Positions 1-12,058 of a stretch of DNA of 64,000 nt are shown here, in pieces. How positions within the stretch are numbered: the first letter of the stretch is position 1; each line of letters opens with the position of its first letter. The stretch spans positions 61,412,501 through 61,476,500 of the forward strand of contig NC_133394.1 of the NCBI RefSeq assembly GCF_047511655.1. Direction: 5' to 3'. This DNA is from Castor canadensis. Lineage: Eukaryota > Chordata > Mammalia > Rodentia > Castoridae. Below the pieces are notes generated by a model that saw only the letters and a program-made list of their open reading frames with translations, had not been told where the DNA came from and did no database searches. The translations under genes and the position numbers were made by a program.

Positions 1-424
1 AATAAAACAGATAGCTTTTCCAGTCTTCATTCACTAGTTTTGTACAGGTATCATGTCCTTGTATAGTCATCCTAGCCAGATATTCTAGGGGCTTCTCAAA
101 CCTCTATTATGTGCCTTCTCAGGATCCAAACACATTAATTCCCAGTAAGAGTGATTTAGTTGGTTCCCTTTTGTAAGTTCATCTTGCTATCACTGCCATT
201 CATCTGCTGTAGTACAGCTGTCTGAAGCACCAGTGCCTTATGAACTCTTTTTTTGGGGAGATGTCAGTGGTCCCCAGGCATCGATAACCTTCCAGGTTGT
301 GTCAGTACTCCAAGACAGGTGAGACAGAATTCATTTCTCCAGGAAGCCCCAGCACAGCTGGAATGTTGAATGCATTGTCCAACTCGTCTATCCAAGGATA
401 GTTGTACCAAAATCTTTTAAATTT
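1..424. other. No recognised feature
   Basis: AT-rich sequence with no convincing ORF, RNA gene or repeat that I can name. It abuts the 3' end of an ancient L1 and could itself be old repeat sequence. Confidence 0.4.
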
Positions 425-3140
425 CTTTCTTTCTTTAAGATTTTTAAGTGTGCAGTATATTATTGTTATCTATAGTCACCCTAGTGTACAATAGCATACC
501 GGAAATTCTTACTCCTATCTAACTGTAACTTAATACACATTGATCAACATTTCCCCATTATCCCCTGTCTTTCTTACCCCAGACTCTGATAGCCACCATT
601 TTACTCAACTTCTATGAGATCAGCTCCTTCCTGTAGCATCATGCAGTAGTTACATTTCTGTGCCTCCAGTTATTTGACTAAATATATGATTTCTAATTCC
701 ATCCATTATCATCACAACTGACAAGATTTCATTCTTTTTAATGGCCAAATAGTATTCCATTGTTCATGTGGATTACATTTTCCTTACCTGTTCATCAGTT
801 GATGGACACTTAGATTGTTTTCATTTTGGGCTATTAATGAATATGGAAGTGTACATGTTTGGTGTACAGGTGGCCATACTATTTTGCCTTCCTACTAACA
901 GTGTACAAAGGCTCACTTTTCTGCACATCCTTCCCAACCCTTGTTGTCATTAGTTTTTTTTAATATTCATTTTATTAGAGTGAGGAGATATATTGCTGTG
1001 GTTTTGATTTGCATTTCCCTGATAATTATTGATTTCAAGCATTTTTCATACATGTTAGTCTTTTTTAATGTTGCAAGAAATATCCATTCAGGTCCATTGT
1101 CTATTTTTCAATCTAGTTAATTAATTAATTAGTTTTTCTATTGAGGTTTTTTTTCCCCTTTTATTTTCTTTCTTTGTGGTACTAAGGGATTGATCTCAGG
1201 ATCTCACATGCAGTAGGTAAGCACTTTACTAATTGAGCCATGTCCCCAATTCTTTTTCTTTTTGCTTATTTTTTAGGTAGGGCTTCACTTTCATCCCAGC
1301 AGGCCTTGGATTCCTATCTTCCCACTTCCACTTCTGGAGCAGGTGGGATTACAGCTGATATTACACATATGTCACCATGCCTGGTTCATTTTTGAGATAA
1401 ACTCTTACTAACTTTTGCCTGGGCTGGCAACAAATCATATTCCTCTTTTCTTTGTCTCCTGAATAGTTTGGATTACAGCTATATCACCATGCCTGGCCCA
1501 GCTATTGAGAATTTTGAATTCCTCATGTATTTTGGATTACCTTTGTCACATGTATAGTTTGAAAATATGTTCTTCCATTGTATAGGCTGTCTCTTTACCC
1601 TGTTGACTGTGTCCTTTGATGAGCAAAAACTTTTCAGTTTGATATAATTCCATTTGCCTATTTTTGCTTTTATTTCCTGTGTTTCTGGAGTCTTTGCCAA
1701 AAATGTTTGTCTATTCTAATGTCCTAAAGTATTTCCCCTATATTTTCCTCAATGTGCTTTGATAGCTTCGTGTCTTACTTTTAAGTCTTTAACCCATTCT
1801 TAGTTGATCTTTGTAGTTGGTAAAAGATAGGGGTCTAGTTTCATTCTTCTTCATGTGAATATCCTTTTCTCAATGCCCTTTACTGAAAGACTGTCCTTGC
1901 TACCATGCATATTCTTAGTATAAAAATCAGTTGGCTGTAGATGTATGTGTTTATTCTTAATCTCTCTGTTCTGTTCTATTGCTGTATGTGTCTGTTTTCT
2001 TCCACTATCATGTTCTTTGATTATGACAGTCTTGTAGTTTGTTTTGAAATCAGGTATTTCTGACACCATCTGTTTTGATATTTTTGCTCAAGATCATATC
2101 CTTCACTATTTAGGCCTTTTTGTGGTTCCATATGGATTGTAGAATTATTTTTTCTGCTTCTTTGAAAAATGTCATTGATACTTTGATAACAATTACATTG
2201 AATCTGTAGGTTGTTTGGGGCAGTATGGATATTTAATAATATCACTGCTTCTAATCCATAAATATGGAATATCTTTCCAGATTTCTTGTTTCCTTTTCAA
2301 TTTATTTCATCAGTGTTTTGTAATTTTGATTATACATATCTTTTACTTCTTTGGTTAAATTTATTTCTTGCTGTTTTGTAGCTATTGTAAATGGGATTGT
2401 TTTCTTGATTTCTTGTTCAGATTATTTTCTATTGGCATATAAAAACACCACTGATTTTTGTACACTTATTTTCTGTTCTATAGAGTTTTTTATTTTTCCA
2501 CATATAAGATCATGTTATCTGAAAATAGTGACAATTTGACTCCTTATTTTCTAATTTCTGTGCCATTTATTCTTTCTCTTGCCTGATTTCTCTGATAAGA
2601 ATTTACTGCACTATGTTTAACACAAATAATGAAAGTAGTCATCCTTGCCTTTTTCCAGATCTTAGGAAGTTTTCAGTTTTCACTGTTAAGCATAATGCTA
2701 GCTGTTGGCTTAATATAAATGGCCTTTATTATGTTGAGGTACTATATTTCTTCTACTCCAATTTATTCAGTATTTTTATCATGAAGATATGTTGACCATT
2801 ACAAAATGCCTTTTCTGCATTTATTATGATCATATGGGCTTGTCCTTAATACTTTTGATGTGATGTGTTGTGCTCATTGATTGGCATATGTTGAAACATC
2901 TTTGTATCCTTGGGATTAATTCCATATGGTTATGGTGAATAATCTTTTAAAAGTGTTAGTGGGTTCAGTTTACTAATGTTTTGTTGAGTATTTTGGCATT
3001 TTTGTTCACACATAATATCAACCTGTAGCTTTTGGTTTTGTTGTGTCCTTACTTCATATCAGTACCAGGATAATGCTGAACTCACAGAATGAGTTTGGAC
3101 CAATTCTTACTCTTCAGTTTTGAAAATTTTATCATTTTAA
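425..3140 (-). mobile_element. Ancient LINE-1 fragment (3' UTR and C-terminal ORF2)
   Basis: Read on the minus strand this is the 3' part of an old, mammalian-wide-type L1. The stretch from about 425 to 700 has the typical old L1 3'-UTR wording. From about 700 to 3140 broken frames encode the ORF2 C-terminal half. Frames at 1479-1700 and 1851-2245 include residues such as [16 protein letters not shown] and WKNIFSNYTCDKG, characteristic of the ORF2 region after the reverse transcriptase. Many stops and frameshifts show it is long dead. A SINE splits it at 1146-1501. It is 5'-truncated near the reverse-transcriptase core. Subfamily not assigned. Confidence 0.85.
1146..1501 (-). mobile_element. 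Composite SINE (ID-like plus B1/7SL-like) inside ancient L1
   Basis: On the plus strand the sequence starts with a T-rich tract (reverse of the A tail), then a reversed tRNA/ID-like half at about 1170-1255. Two reversed B1/Alu-like stretches follow; GGATTACAGCT near 1480 is the reversed 7SL-type motif. Short matching flanks CTATTGAG at 1138-1145 and 1502-1509 look like a target-site duplication. The host is L1 ORF2 sequence, so the SINE is the younger element. Confidence 0.75.
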
Positions 3141-3634
3141 AAATCATTACATTTTTCTCTTCTTTTAGGAAAATGATTGTATATGTTTGTATAGAATTTT
3201 TGGTGGTTATCCTAGGGATTGTAATATGAATTTACAACTAATATAAGTCATTTTTCAAATAATACAATTCTGCTTCACAGGCAGTATAGATATCTTATAA
3301 TAGAATATTTCCATTTCCTTTATCTCACCCTTAATAATTTTGTTATCCTTCATTTTCATGAGCAGTGTGCTATAATTACTCAAAATATTGCTGTTATTAT
3401 TACCTTAAGCAGTTATCTATTATATCAGGAAGTATAAGAAAATCAAAATGTTTTTTAATTTCATTTACTCCTTCTTTGAAGATGTTCTTTTTGTAGATTC
3501 AAATTTCTTACCTATGTCAGTTTCCTGTTCTTTGAATATCATCTTATGTAACAAAAATTTTAGAAACTTCTTTTGCTAAAAACAAACAAACAAAATAACC
3601 CAGACTCCTCACTTGGGCTTGCAAATGTCCAAGT
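3141..3634. other. Unassigned AT-rich sequence
   Basis: No coding frame or recognisable repeat boundary. It may be old L1 or half-L1 derived sequence too decayed to name. Confidence 0.3.
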
Positions 3635-3770
3635 GATTGGTGATATTTTCTTTCAATGCTTTAAGGTTCACTCTTGTGATGTTGTGATAATATGTATTTA
3701 GTCTTCTTCCCTGTTTTCTGGCACACAGCTCCTAAAAACCTTTGGAATCTCTTAAGTGATAAATGATTTT
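3635..3770 (+). repeat. Direct duplication, copy 1
   Basis: About 136 bp that recurs at 4330-4464 in the same orientation with only a few differences (one short indel near GTGATAATA and two or three substitutions, about 97% identical by eye). The sequences beyond both ends differ between copies, so this is a bounded duplication and not a simple tandem array. Confidence 0.9.
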
Positions 3771-4329
3771 GATCACTAAAAGCAAGATAAAAGCTTTGCA
3801 TCTCTGCCAAGGACTGGTGAATATATATCCTGTGATTGGAGTGGAAGCTACGCCCTGCCTGCAACAATGATTTTATTGTAACAAGGCCCTGCCTGACCAA
3901 TCTTGGGATAATCTGTAACCACTTGACCACTCCTCTGACCACTTGACCACACATCTGACCAAAATGTTTAATTATTATTCATACCTCTGACACCTGCTCC
4001 AATTCTTCTATTCAAAAGTTCTTATCTGTATGCTGAAGATGGCTGAAATTCTTACTTTGCCTCTTCCTGCAGTATGCCCATACTACGTACTAAATCTCCT
4101 TTCACTTCTTTTCACCACTACTCATTTGTTTATTTGCTGTAGTAAGGCAAGTGGTTGGTCCTAACAGTTTGGAATCCCCAGAATTGGGTCTAGGATTGCC
4201 AGTTACAATCTTTGAACATTTTTTAATGGCAGACCTACTGGTGACAAATTCTCCCCATTTTTATTTGTTTGAGAAAATCTTATTTCCCCTTCAATTTTGG
4301 AGAGTAATTTTGGTGGGCACAAATTTTTA
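3771..4329 (+). other. Possible LTR-derived segment, unassigned
   Basis: Sits between the two copies of the direct duplication. The run of CCTGCC and TGACC motifs and the CT-rich stretch near 4100-4130 are reminiscent of a retroviral LTR, but I cannot place boundaries or a family. Low confidence. Confidence 0.25.
3918..3957 (+). repeat. Two tandem 20-bp units
   Basis: Two adjacent 20-bp units beginning ACCACTTGACCAC and ending TCTG, differing at only a few positions (CTCC versus ACA type changes). LTR promoters often carry short tandem repeats like this, but no function can be assigned here. Confidence 0.8.
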
Positions 4330-4464
4330 GATTGGTGATATTTTCTTTCAATGCTTTAAGGTTCACTCTTGTGATGTTGTGAAATATGTATTTAGTCTTC
4401 TACCCTGTTTTCTGGCACACAGCTCCTAAAAACCTTTGGAATCTTTTAAGTGATAAATGATTTT
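4330..4464 (+). repeat. Direct duplication, copy 2
   Basis: Second copy of the 3635-3770 unit, displaced by about 695 bp. Its left neighbour differs from that of copy 1 and looks like old LINE-type sequence. Its right neighbour runs into the LTR-like segment at 4470. Confidence 0.9.
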
Positions 4465-4469
4465 TGAAA

Positions 4470-5200
4470 ACTCATTGGGTGACTGGTTCCTGGGAGCTCC
4501 TAGAAAGCTTCAGGAAGGGAGGGGTGGTTACAAGAGCAACCAACCAAATAATCAGAGGATTGGAACTTTGAATTCTACCCTGTGACCAAGACTAGTGAGA
4601 CTAGTGAGGGAAGAGGGTCTGAAGTTGGAGCTGATCACTAATGCTCAATGATGTGACCAGTTATGTCTATGTAATAAGCCCTCAAGGGAACCCCAAAAGG
4701 ATAGAGGGTAGAAGCATGGCTCAAGTGGCAGAGCACCTGCCTAGTAATTGAAGCCCTGAGTTCAAACTCCAGTACCACCAAAAATGAAAAATGCAGGGGA
4801 ATTGGTAAAGTAAGCACAATGGAGATGCTCTGGAATTGCCATCTACTCTGTTTGGGCTGGTGTTGTGCCTCAAGTGGTAGAGTGCTTGCCTGGCAAGTAG
4901 AAGTAACAGCAAAATTTTAAAAATAATAATAAATTAAGAACTCCAAACAGACAGGGTATAGAGAGCTTTCAGGTTGCTGAACTTGAAGGAGTTTCTAGAG
5001 GGTGGCACCCTTAGAGATGACATTGAAGCTCCACATCCCTTCCTACATACCTTGCCCTATGTATCTCTTCCCCCTGTGCATTGGTATCCTTTGTAACAAG
5101 ATAGGTAAATGTAAATGTTTCCCTGTGTTCTGTGAGCCATCCTAGCAAATCAATTGGACAAAAGAAGGAGTCTTGGGAACTAAAGGAGAAGCTAGAAATT
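4470..5200 (+). mobile_element. Ancient LTR-like interspersed repeat, plus orientation
   Basis: The text around 4540-4700 (AATCAGAGGATTGGAACTTT, TATGTAATAAGCCCTCAAGG) and 4940-5190 (GGGTGGCACCCTTAGAGATG, TGTGAGCCATCCTAGCAAAT) matches, as I remember it, a widespread eutherian LTR-type repeat. I am not sure enough of the family to name it. An ID-like SINE interrupts it at about 4705-4925. No internal retroviral genes are seen. Confidence 0.5.
4705..4925 (+). mobile_element. tRNA/ID-like SINE, plus strand
   Basis: Contains a good RNA polymerase III A box, TGGCTCAAGTGG at 4717-4728, and a B box, AGTTCAAACTCC at 4759-4770, followed by an A-rich tail at about 4775-4790. A second partial unit (CTCAAGTGGTAGAGTGCTTGCC) lies at 4869-4890 with its own A-rich end, so two ID-like insertions or a dimer may be present. 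It interrupts LTR-like sequence. Confidence 0.8.
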
Positions 5201-6120
5201 GCTGAGGTTGATTAGTTAGCATCCTTTATCACCGCAAGCTATGCAGGTCAGGCCTTTATTACAAAGAACATTCTGGAGAATATTTTAAAATAGCTACATC
5301 CTCCTCAGATTCTCTAAAACATGGGGGAATTTCTTTTTTTGCTATTTACCATGCAAATCTATGCAATTCCTGGAGGTAAAATCCATGAAAATTCAGGAAG
5401 GGGTCAGTGAGCAGAGTGGAGGCTCCTATGGCTAGGCCTTCAGGAGTTTTTAACCCTTAAACTAATTTGTATCCAGCCTCCAGTGATTCATCAAAGTTCC
5501 CATTTAAGTATGCTTACCTGTTACTTTCCAGTGGACTGTGCTTCAGGTAAGCTGTTATCAGCTGTGTTTTAGATGGCTCTGGATTTCAAGGTATTTGTTT
5601 TCCTTGTGACCTCAAGACTCTAATGACTCTAAGAAAAGTCATTGATTTGCAGTTTGTGTGGCTTTTATTTTCTAGTATTGCAGTTTGGACTTCCAAACTC
5701 TTTATATAGTGGCATTCAAACTGTAAATCTGGCCTCATTTCCATTTAAAACTAACTCTTCCTATTACCAAAAAGTTCCCACTCATCTCCCAAACTTCTCT
5801 CATGAGCTGCATCCTTGCTCCTCTCTAGACTGATTGTTCTCTGACCTTGCTCCACAGCTGCCACCTCTGATTGGCCCATCTGTCATAGTTTATTTTCACA
5901 GCTCTCTAATTAAAAAACTAGTGGAAATAACTTGTCTAAATATGTATCCAAACATGTCTCCTAACTTCCAATGCAACTTATAAAAAATGTGATGCCCTTT
6001 TTAGTTTCATTCTAAAAGTTTACATTGCTCTGCATAGTCTTTTATTCATTAGTTGGAAAAAACACTAAGGATACACTTTCATTTACAGATGAAAGTGACA
6101 TTCATCCCTTGAATAATTTG
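5201..6120. other. No recognised feature
   Basis: Single-copy-looking sequence. Open frames are short and show no recognisable motif. No RNA gene or repeat was recognised. Confidence 0.4.
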
Positions 6121-6124
6121 AAAT

Positions 6125-6332
6125 TTTTCTTTTTGGTGGCACTGAGGTTTGAACTCAGGTCTGGTGCTTGCTTGGCACGTGCTCCAAACTTGACCCATGC
6201 TCTAGTCCTTTTGCTTTTGGTTTATTATTCAGATATAGTCTGTGCTTTTCTGGGACTGGCCTGGGATCAAATTTTCCTATTTTGGCATCTCAAGTAGCTG
6301 GAATTACAGGTGTGAGCCAACATGCCTGACAT
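6125..6332 (-). mobile_element. Composite SINE (ID-like plus B1/7SL-like), minus strand
   Basis: The reversed ID-like half lies at about 6130-6210 (reversed B box GGTTTGAACTCAGG near 6147-6160). The reversed B1-like half follows at about 6225-6330 with AGCTGGAATTACAGG near 6296-6310, the hallmark of 7SL-derived SINEs read backwards. Several mutations suggest moderate age. Confidence 0.8.
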
Positions 6333-6781
6333 CCACGGTTTGTTCCTCGAGGCATTATATTTTCTAAACCTTTGTATGCTTCTAGAAGGAGGTTTTGATT
6401 CTTTGAGTACTACTTTATGCTCTAAATATTGTATATTCTTTAGGGAAATACTTTCTGTTTTGTAATTGTTATCTCCTACTTTCATGATATAGCTTTCTTA
6501 AAATATCTGATAATCCCTGGTTGTCTATTAACATATTATAGTAATGTAATACCAGGCTTTCAGGAATTTTGACTCTCAAACATGCTCTTACATGTACTGA
6601 TAGGACTTTTGTTTGAATCATGAGAGGTTTGTCAGAGAAGGACTTTGATATAACTAAGCAGGGAGGCAGCATTAAACTAGGTAGCCCTTAAATTACATTT
6701 GCCTGGTTTAGCAAATAACAATTGAGACACCCAAATTTGGACTTTTGATAAGCAACAAATACTTTTATAGTATATGTATTT
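6333..6781. other. No recognised feature
   Basis: Short AT-rich interval between a SINE and an L1 3' end. Nothing nameable seen. Confidence 0.4.
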
Positions 6782-8135
6782 TTCTTTTTCCATTCATTTT
6801 TATTAGGATATATTCATTGTACAGGGGCAATTCATTGTGACAATTCTAAATAGGATTATATTGTACATTGATTTGATCCCCTCACTAACTCTCCCCATTG
6901 AGCCCCTCCCAGCACCACTTAAGACTATTATAAGAGGTTTCTTTGTTCTATTTCATATAAAGATATGAAGTCCATCAACCATATTCCTTCACTATAATCT
7001 CCTTCATTCACCCTCCCCTCTCGCACAAGTACCCCACCCCCAACACACACACACTGTACCTATTTACAGACCTGTCTTTCATTATTATTACTTAGGTCAA
7101 TGTTCAAGGGATTTTCTCAATGTATCACCCTCACTATGAGTATACCTTATGTTGGTCCATTCAGCCCCCTTCATTACTCTTTCCTATCCCCTTACTTACC
7201 ACCCATCCATTTTTCAACAGTTTTCAAAACACGTCCCTCACAGGTATTACTTTTTATAATACTATTGATGCTCTGTCATTCTCTTTTCCTTTCCCTCATT
7301 CTTTGAGTTCTGTAAAGTCATTCCACTATTACAAACAGGTTCTACATATGAGTTTGTATATGATCATGTTTGTTTTTGTATATATGTTTATCTTTTGGGT
7401 TTATCATCCGTGTTTGAGAGAAAACACACAGCCTTACTTCACTTAAAGTGATTTCCTCTAATTGCATCCACTTACCTTCAAACATGGTGTTATTATTCCT
7501 TATGGCCGAGTAAAACTCCATTGTGTATTTGTGTCACATTTTCTTGATTCATTCATCAGTTGTAGAGTATCTGGGTTGTTTCCATAGCTTATCTATTGTA
7601 AATAGTGCTTGGATGAACATCAGTGTACAGATGTCTGTACTGTAGCCTGACTTAGGTTCCTTTGGGTATATGCCCAGAAGCTGTATCACTGGGTCATATG
7701 GCAATTTTATCTTTAGCTTTTTGAGTAATATCCATACTGCTTTCCAGAATGCTTGTACTAATTTGCATCCCACCAACAGTGTACAAGGTTTCCTGTTTTT
7801 CCACATGCTCACTTACATTTGTTGTTGTTTTTGTCCTTGGATATGGCCATTCTAACTGGAGTGAGATGAAATCTTACTGTGGTTTTGATTTGCATCTCTT
7901 GTTTAGGGGAGTTGAACACTTCTTCATTTATTTACTGGCCATTTGTACCTCTTCCTTTGAGAATTCCTTATGTAATTCATGTGTCCTTTTCTTCATTGGG
8001 ATGTTGATTCTTTGGGGGTTGAGTTTTTTGAGTTCCCTGTAGATTCTGAATATTAGTCTTTTATCTGATGAATAGCTGGTAAAGATTTTCTCCCATTCGG
8101 TGTGCATTTTCTTAAACCTGACCCTGAACACCATT
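6782..8135 (-). mobile_element. 5'-truncated LINE-1, about 1.35 kb
   Basis: The L1 3' end starts at about 6782 with the reversed A-rich tail and the wording TTTTTATTAGGATATATTCA, shared with the L1s starting at 36890 and 54909. The 3' UTR runs to about 7450. The ORF2 C-terminus follows in broken frames: 7549-7812 holds KIKLPYDPVIQLLGIYPKE and FTIDKLWKQPRYSTTDE, and 7928-8134 holds FKKMHTEWEKIFTSYSSDKR. The copy ends abruptly near 8135. Stops and frameshifts make it non-functional. Confidence 0.88.
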
Positions 8136-8226
8136 ATGCAAAGGTATTTTCTCAGGGCTGGTCAGTTTCTTCAGAGGGTAATTCTCTATTTTTTTGCCTA
8201 GGGGCAGAAGAAACCAAACTGTTTTA

Positions 8227-8239
8227 TGTATGTGTGTGT

Positions 8240-8271
<32 letters not shown>

Positions 8272-8272
8272 A
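8227..8272. repeat. (TG)n microsatellite
   Basis: About 46 bp of alternating TG with two CG interruptions, just 3' of the L1 truncation point. Likely length-variable. Confidence 0.95.
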
Positions 8273-9714
8273 GAAGAGGGGTACGGTTGGTTCTGTATAT
8301 ATAATTTTTCTCAACCCGTCATCTTTTCAGTGTGATTTCCTAATCCTTCCCTCTGTAAGGTCTGATGTTTCCAAATAAAATGGGTCTTTGTGGTTCTGTG
8401 AGCATTATGGGATCCCATTTTAACTGAGTCCCCTCAATGTACCTTATAGGGCACAGTCTGAATCAAGGTGGCCAGGAGGATTAAATACCCAAACATTGAG
8501 CATTATATAGTTTTTAAGGTGTCAAAAAATTCTGAGAATTTTTACTATTCCTTAAAAAATTACTGTATAAGATCTCAGTACTTTTGGTTTTAATATACAT
8601 AACTCTGTGTAAAGCACCCATTGATAGTGGATGAAGCTTCTTGCTTTTCTATTACTCTCATTTAGATTTTGTGTCTTTAATAAGGTCCTGTGTTTAGAGT
8701 ATGAGTATAAAATAGAAAATGTGACAGCAGACATACCTGCTTACCATGGCATATCATGCAGAGCTTTCTGCAAATCAGATTCATATGTTTTACCTCCCAC
8801 ACTCAACTGGGCCCAGGGAAATCCCTAGGAGACTGTGAAAGGGTTTGTGAAAGAAGTGACAGAATAGCCAGATCAGGGAGCATATGTCCACACAGCTTAT
8901 TTGTACATTGGGTTCTGCTGAAGTCCAATCTGTGTATCTCATTTCCACAAGCCAACTTTATGGTCTTCTGGGTCACATAACAACCAGCTCATGATGAGTA
9001 CCACATCTTGTATCTCTTAGTACCTCAGAGTTAAGTCTCATTCTTTACCAAGAAGACTAGTAGCAAATCACATCTCTTCATAAAGGGAGAATATTTATCC
9101 TCTAAAACCAGGCTGCATGTCTCTAAATCTTTGTGGATCTTCAGTCAGGGCTTGTCATTAAACACAATATTTATTTTTCCTTTTAATTAACAATCAGTCC
9201 TCTAGATTCTCATTCCAGCTACTGGGTTAGGGAACTATTTTCACTTCAGACTGGGTTAGCTTGATGTCCTACTATAGTCAAGCTCCTACTTAAATTTGGC
9301 AGACTTACCAAATTTAATGGTTGAAGAAGGAAAAATATACAGATATTTTCTCCAGAATCCATAAAAACCCAGCAAATGTTATAGTTTGATTTTAGTGATG
9401 AGGAAGCAAGGTGAAAACCTTGTCTTTCATCTTGAAGAGGACATCCTGATGTCCTTCGGATGCTCAACTCCCTGGAACTTCTACAACTTTTCCATGTGCA
9501 TAGGTTTCCTACTACTACCTGTTTACTGAATGGGATAACTACTACTTCTGGCTCACCAGCTTAATCCACACCATGTCTTCAGGATATAAGATCAGCCTGA
9601 TAGACATGGGATGGTGAGATACAAGTTTTTTCACACTAAGTTACAGCACAGAGTTGAAAAGTTACAGAGGGACAATGATGACCCTAACCTTCTGACTTGG
9701 CTGGCTGAAGGCAA
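8273..9714. other. No recognised feature
   Basis: About 1.4 kb without a recognisable repeat or gene. Frames are short (at most about 74 codons) and lack motifs. Confidence 0.4.

Positions 9715-9715
<1 letters not shown>

Positions 9716-9750
<35 letters not shown>
9716..9750. repeat. (GT)n microsatellite
   Basis: About 35 bp of uninterrupted GT dinucleotides. Confidence 0.95.
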
Positions 9751-9751
<1 letters not shown>

Positions 9752-11255
9752 AGCCCATCAGAGTTCATGTTGATTTAGTCCATAAAAGTTAAATATGCAT
9801 CAGCAGCTATTATTAACAACTGAGTAAGTTAGTGATCTCTGATTTTTTTCTAAGGCCAATTTGTTTTCTACCTTGACCAGATAGGCAAATTAAATGGAAA
9901 AGAAATTGGATTGATAACCTCACACTCAACGGAAGAACAATAGATTCCTGAAGCAGATTAGAGAGTCCAGAAATAAACCCATTCATAAACCTTCAACCAA
10001 TCCTTTAATAGCAGCACCAAGAATATACAAAGAGAAAAAACACTTTTCAATTAATGGTTACTGTAAAACTGGATAGCCACAGGCAAAGAATGAAAATCAA
10101 CTTCTCTTACACTGTATGGAAAAATCAACTCTACATGGATTGGAAACATAAATGTATGACCCCCCAAACCATGAAACCATGACAATGGTATTTTGGATAG
10201 TAAACCAAAAATAAAGGCAATAACAACAAAAATAAGTAAGTGGAATTACATCAAACTAAAATGCTTCTTGCCCAGCAAAGAAAACAATCAGTATAATAAA
10301 AGGCCACCTGATGAATGGAAGAAAATATTTGCCAACCATATATTTGATAAGGGGTTAAAGTCTGAGGTATTTAAGTAATTCCTACAACTCAATAGATAAA
10401 AGCAAATAAAAAAGTTAAAAAGTGGCTGAAGGACATGAACAGACATTTTTCCAAAGAAGTCACACAAATGGCTAGTGATATATGAAAATGTGCTTAGCAT
10501 CATTAATCATCATGGAGCACCACTTCCCATCTCTTTAAAATGTTCATTTTAAAGTCAAAAGTACTATAGCACTGAAACAAAGCCCAAAATAACAAGTGTT
10601 GATGAGATTGTGGAAAAATTGAAACCCTGTGCATTGCTTGTGAAATATAAAAGAGTGCTGCTGCTATGGAAAACAGTATAGAGGTGCTTCAAAATCTTTA
10701 AATTAGAACTACCATATGGCCCAGCAACTTTGCTGCTGAGGCTATACCCCAGGGAATTCAAACTAAGATCTAGAAATGTCTGTACTTCCACATTTGTTGC
10801 AGCATTATTCATGGTTGTCAAGATATGGAAAGAACCTAAAAGTCCATTAATAGAGGAATGGATAAAGAACATGTGGTGTATATATATATATATATACACA
10901 TAATGGCAAATTAGCTTTAAAAAAGGAAGAAAATCCTGCTATTTGAAGCCAAATGGATGGACCTGCAGAACACTGTATTAAATGAAATAAACTAGATGCA
11001 GAATACAAACACTGTATGATCTCAGTTATATGTGGACTATGAACTTCATTTCATAAGAGGAGACCAGAAAAGTGATTGTCGTGGATTGAGTAAAAAAGGC
11101 AATTGGGAGTTGATGTTAGCCATCATAGTTTTAATTATTCAAAAAGCAAGGTAAATAACTTCTAGAGACTCTAATACAGGCGAACACAAATATCGAACAA
11201 TATCTCATCCTAAAAACTTGCTAAGATCTTATATGAAGTACTCTTTCCACAAAAT

Positions 11256-11278
11256 AATAATAATAATAATAATAATAC
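11256..11278. repeat. (AAT)n microsatellite
   Basis: Short AAT trinucleotide array in the ancient L1 tail region. Confidence 0.9.
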
Positions 11279-11406
11279 AATAAAATAACAATAACAATAA
11301 TGAAGTTAGAAGGAACTTTGGATGGTGATGGATAAATTATAGGCTTAACAATGGTGACTCTTTTGTGGATGTATACTCATTCTTTAGGTAATCAAATTGA
11401 ATATGT

Positions 11407-11408
<2 letters not shown>

Positions 11409-11451
<43 letters not shown>
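11409..11451. repeat. Compound (TA)n(TG)n microsatellite
   Basis: AT dinucleotides running directly into TG dinucleotides, within the tail of the ancient plus-strand L1. Confidence 0.95.
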
Positions 11452-11478
11452 CAATTCTACCTCAGTAAGGTGATTTTT

Positions 11479-11683
11479 TTTTTTGGTGGGATGGAGTTTG
11501 AACTTAGGGCTTTGTGCTTGAAAAGCAGGTTCACTGCCATTTGAGCCTCACCTCCAGTTCATTTTTGCTCTGGTTGTTTTGGACATTAGATCTTTGCCCG
11601 GGCTGGTCTCAAACCATGATCCTCCCAATCTCTACCTCTCAAGCAGGTAGAATTACAGGCATGAACCACCAACACCCAGCTAA
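11479..11683 (-). mobile_element. Composite SINE with 13-bp target-site duplication
   Basis: Reversed ID-like half (11490-11560) followed by a reversed B1-like half (11590-11683, with AGGTAGAATTACAGGCATGA). The flanks TAAGGTGATTTTT at 11466-11478 and 11684-11696 are identical, a clear target-site duplication. The SINE therefore inserted into the end of the ancient L1 by target-primed reverse transcription, and the perfect duplication suggests it is younger than its host. Confidence 0.92.
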
Positions 11684-11756
11684 TAAGGTGATTTTTTAAA
11701 TGTTTAGAACTCTGGTCTACTGTATTCGTGATCTGATTCTTATCTCACCCACCACT

Positions 11757-11777
11757 TTCTCTCTCTCTCTCTCTGTC

Positions 11778-11836
<59 letters not shown>
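11757..11836. repeat. Compound (CT)n(TG)n microsatellite
   Basis: A run of CT dinucleotides, a short break, then about 56 bp of pure TG. This is the longest dinucleotide tract in the window. Confidence 0.97.
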
Positions 11837-11892
11837 TCTTTAGGTGTTGTCTGGATTCTATTACTCAGTTTTGAATGCACAAGGTATTTGCT

Positions 11893-12058
11893 AAAATAAA
11901 TGTGTGGAAACCCAGTGCAGTTTGTGCCTATAAATCCAACTACTTGGGAAGCTGAAGCAAGAGAATCACTTAAGCTCAAGTTTGAGACCAGACCAGCCTA
12001 AACAACATGGCAAGACTCCTCTCCAAAAAATGTAAAAAAAAGAAAGAAAAGAACGAGG
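11893..12058 (+). mobile_element. B1/7SL-like SINE, plus strand
   Basis: GTTTGTGCCTATAAATCCAA (A-box-like, about 11920-11940), CTTGGGAAGCTGAAGCAAGA (11943-11962) and an A-rich tail at about 12025-12058. This has the layout of a 7SL-derived monomer. The ID half found in the other SINEs here is absent. Confidence 0.8.

Larger units (their letters stand above)
9880..11465 (+). mobile_element. Ancient LINE-1 fragment, plus strand
   Basis: The plus strand reads as the ORF2 C-terminal region and 3' UTR of an old L1. The frame at 10193-10378 holds KISKWNYIKLKCFLPSKEN and a WKKIFANHIFDKG segment, the same region seen in the other L1 copies. Typical text such as CATATGGCCCAGCAA (10715-10730) and a TATATGTGGA-type 3' section follow. 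Numerous stops mark it as ancient. It contains an internal (TA)n at about 10878-10897 and ends in AT repeats. Confidence 0.85.
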
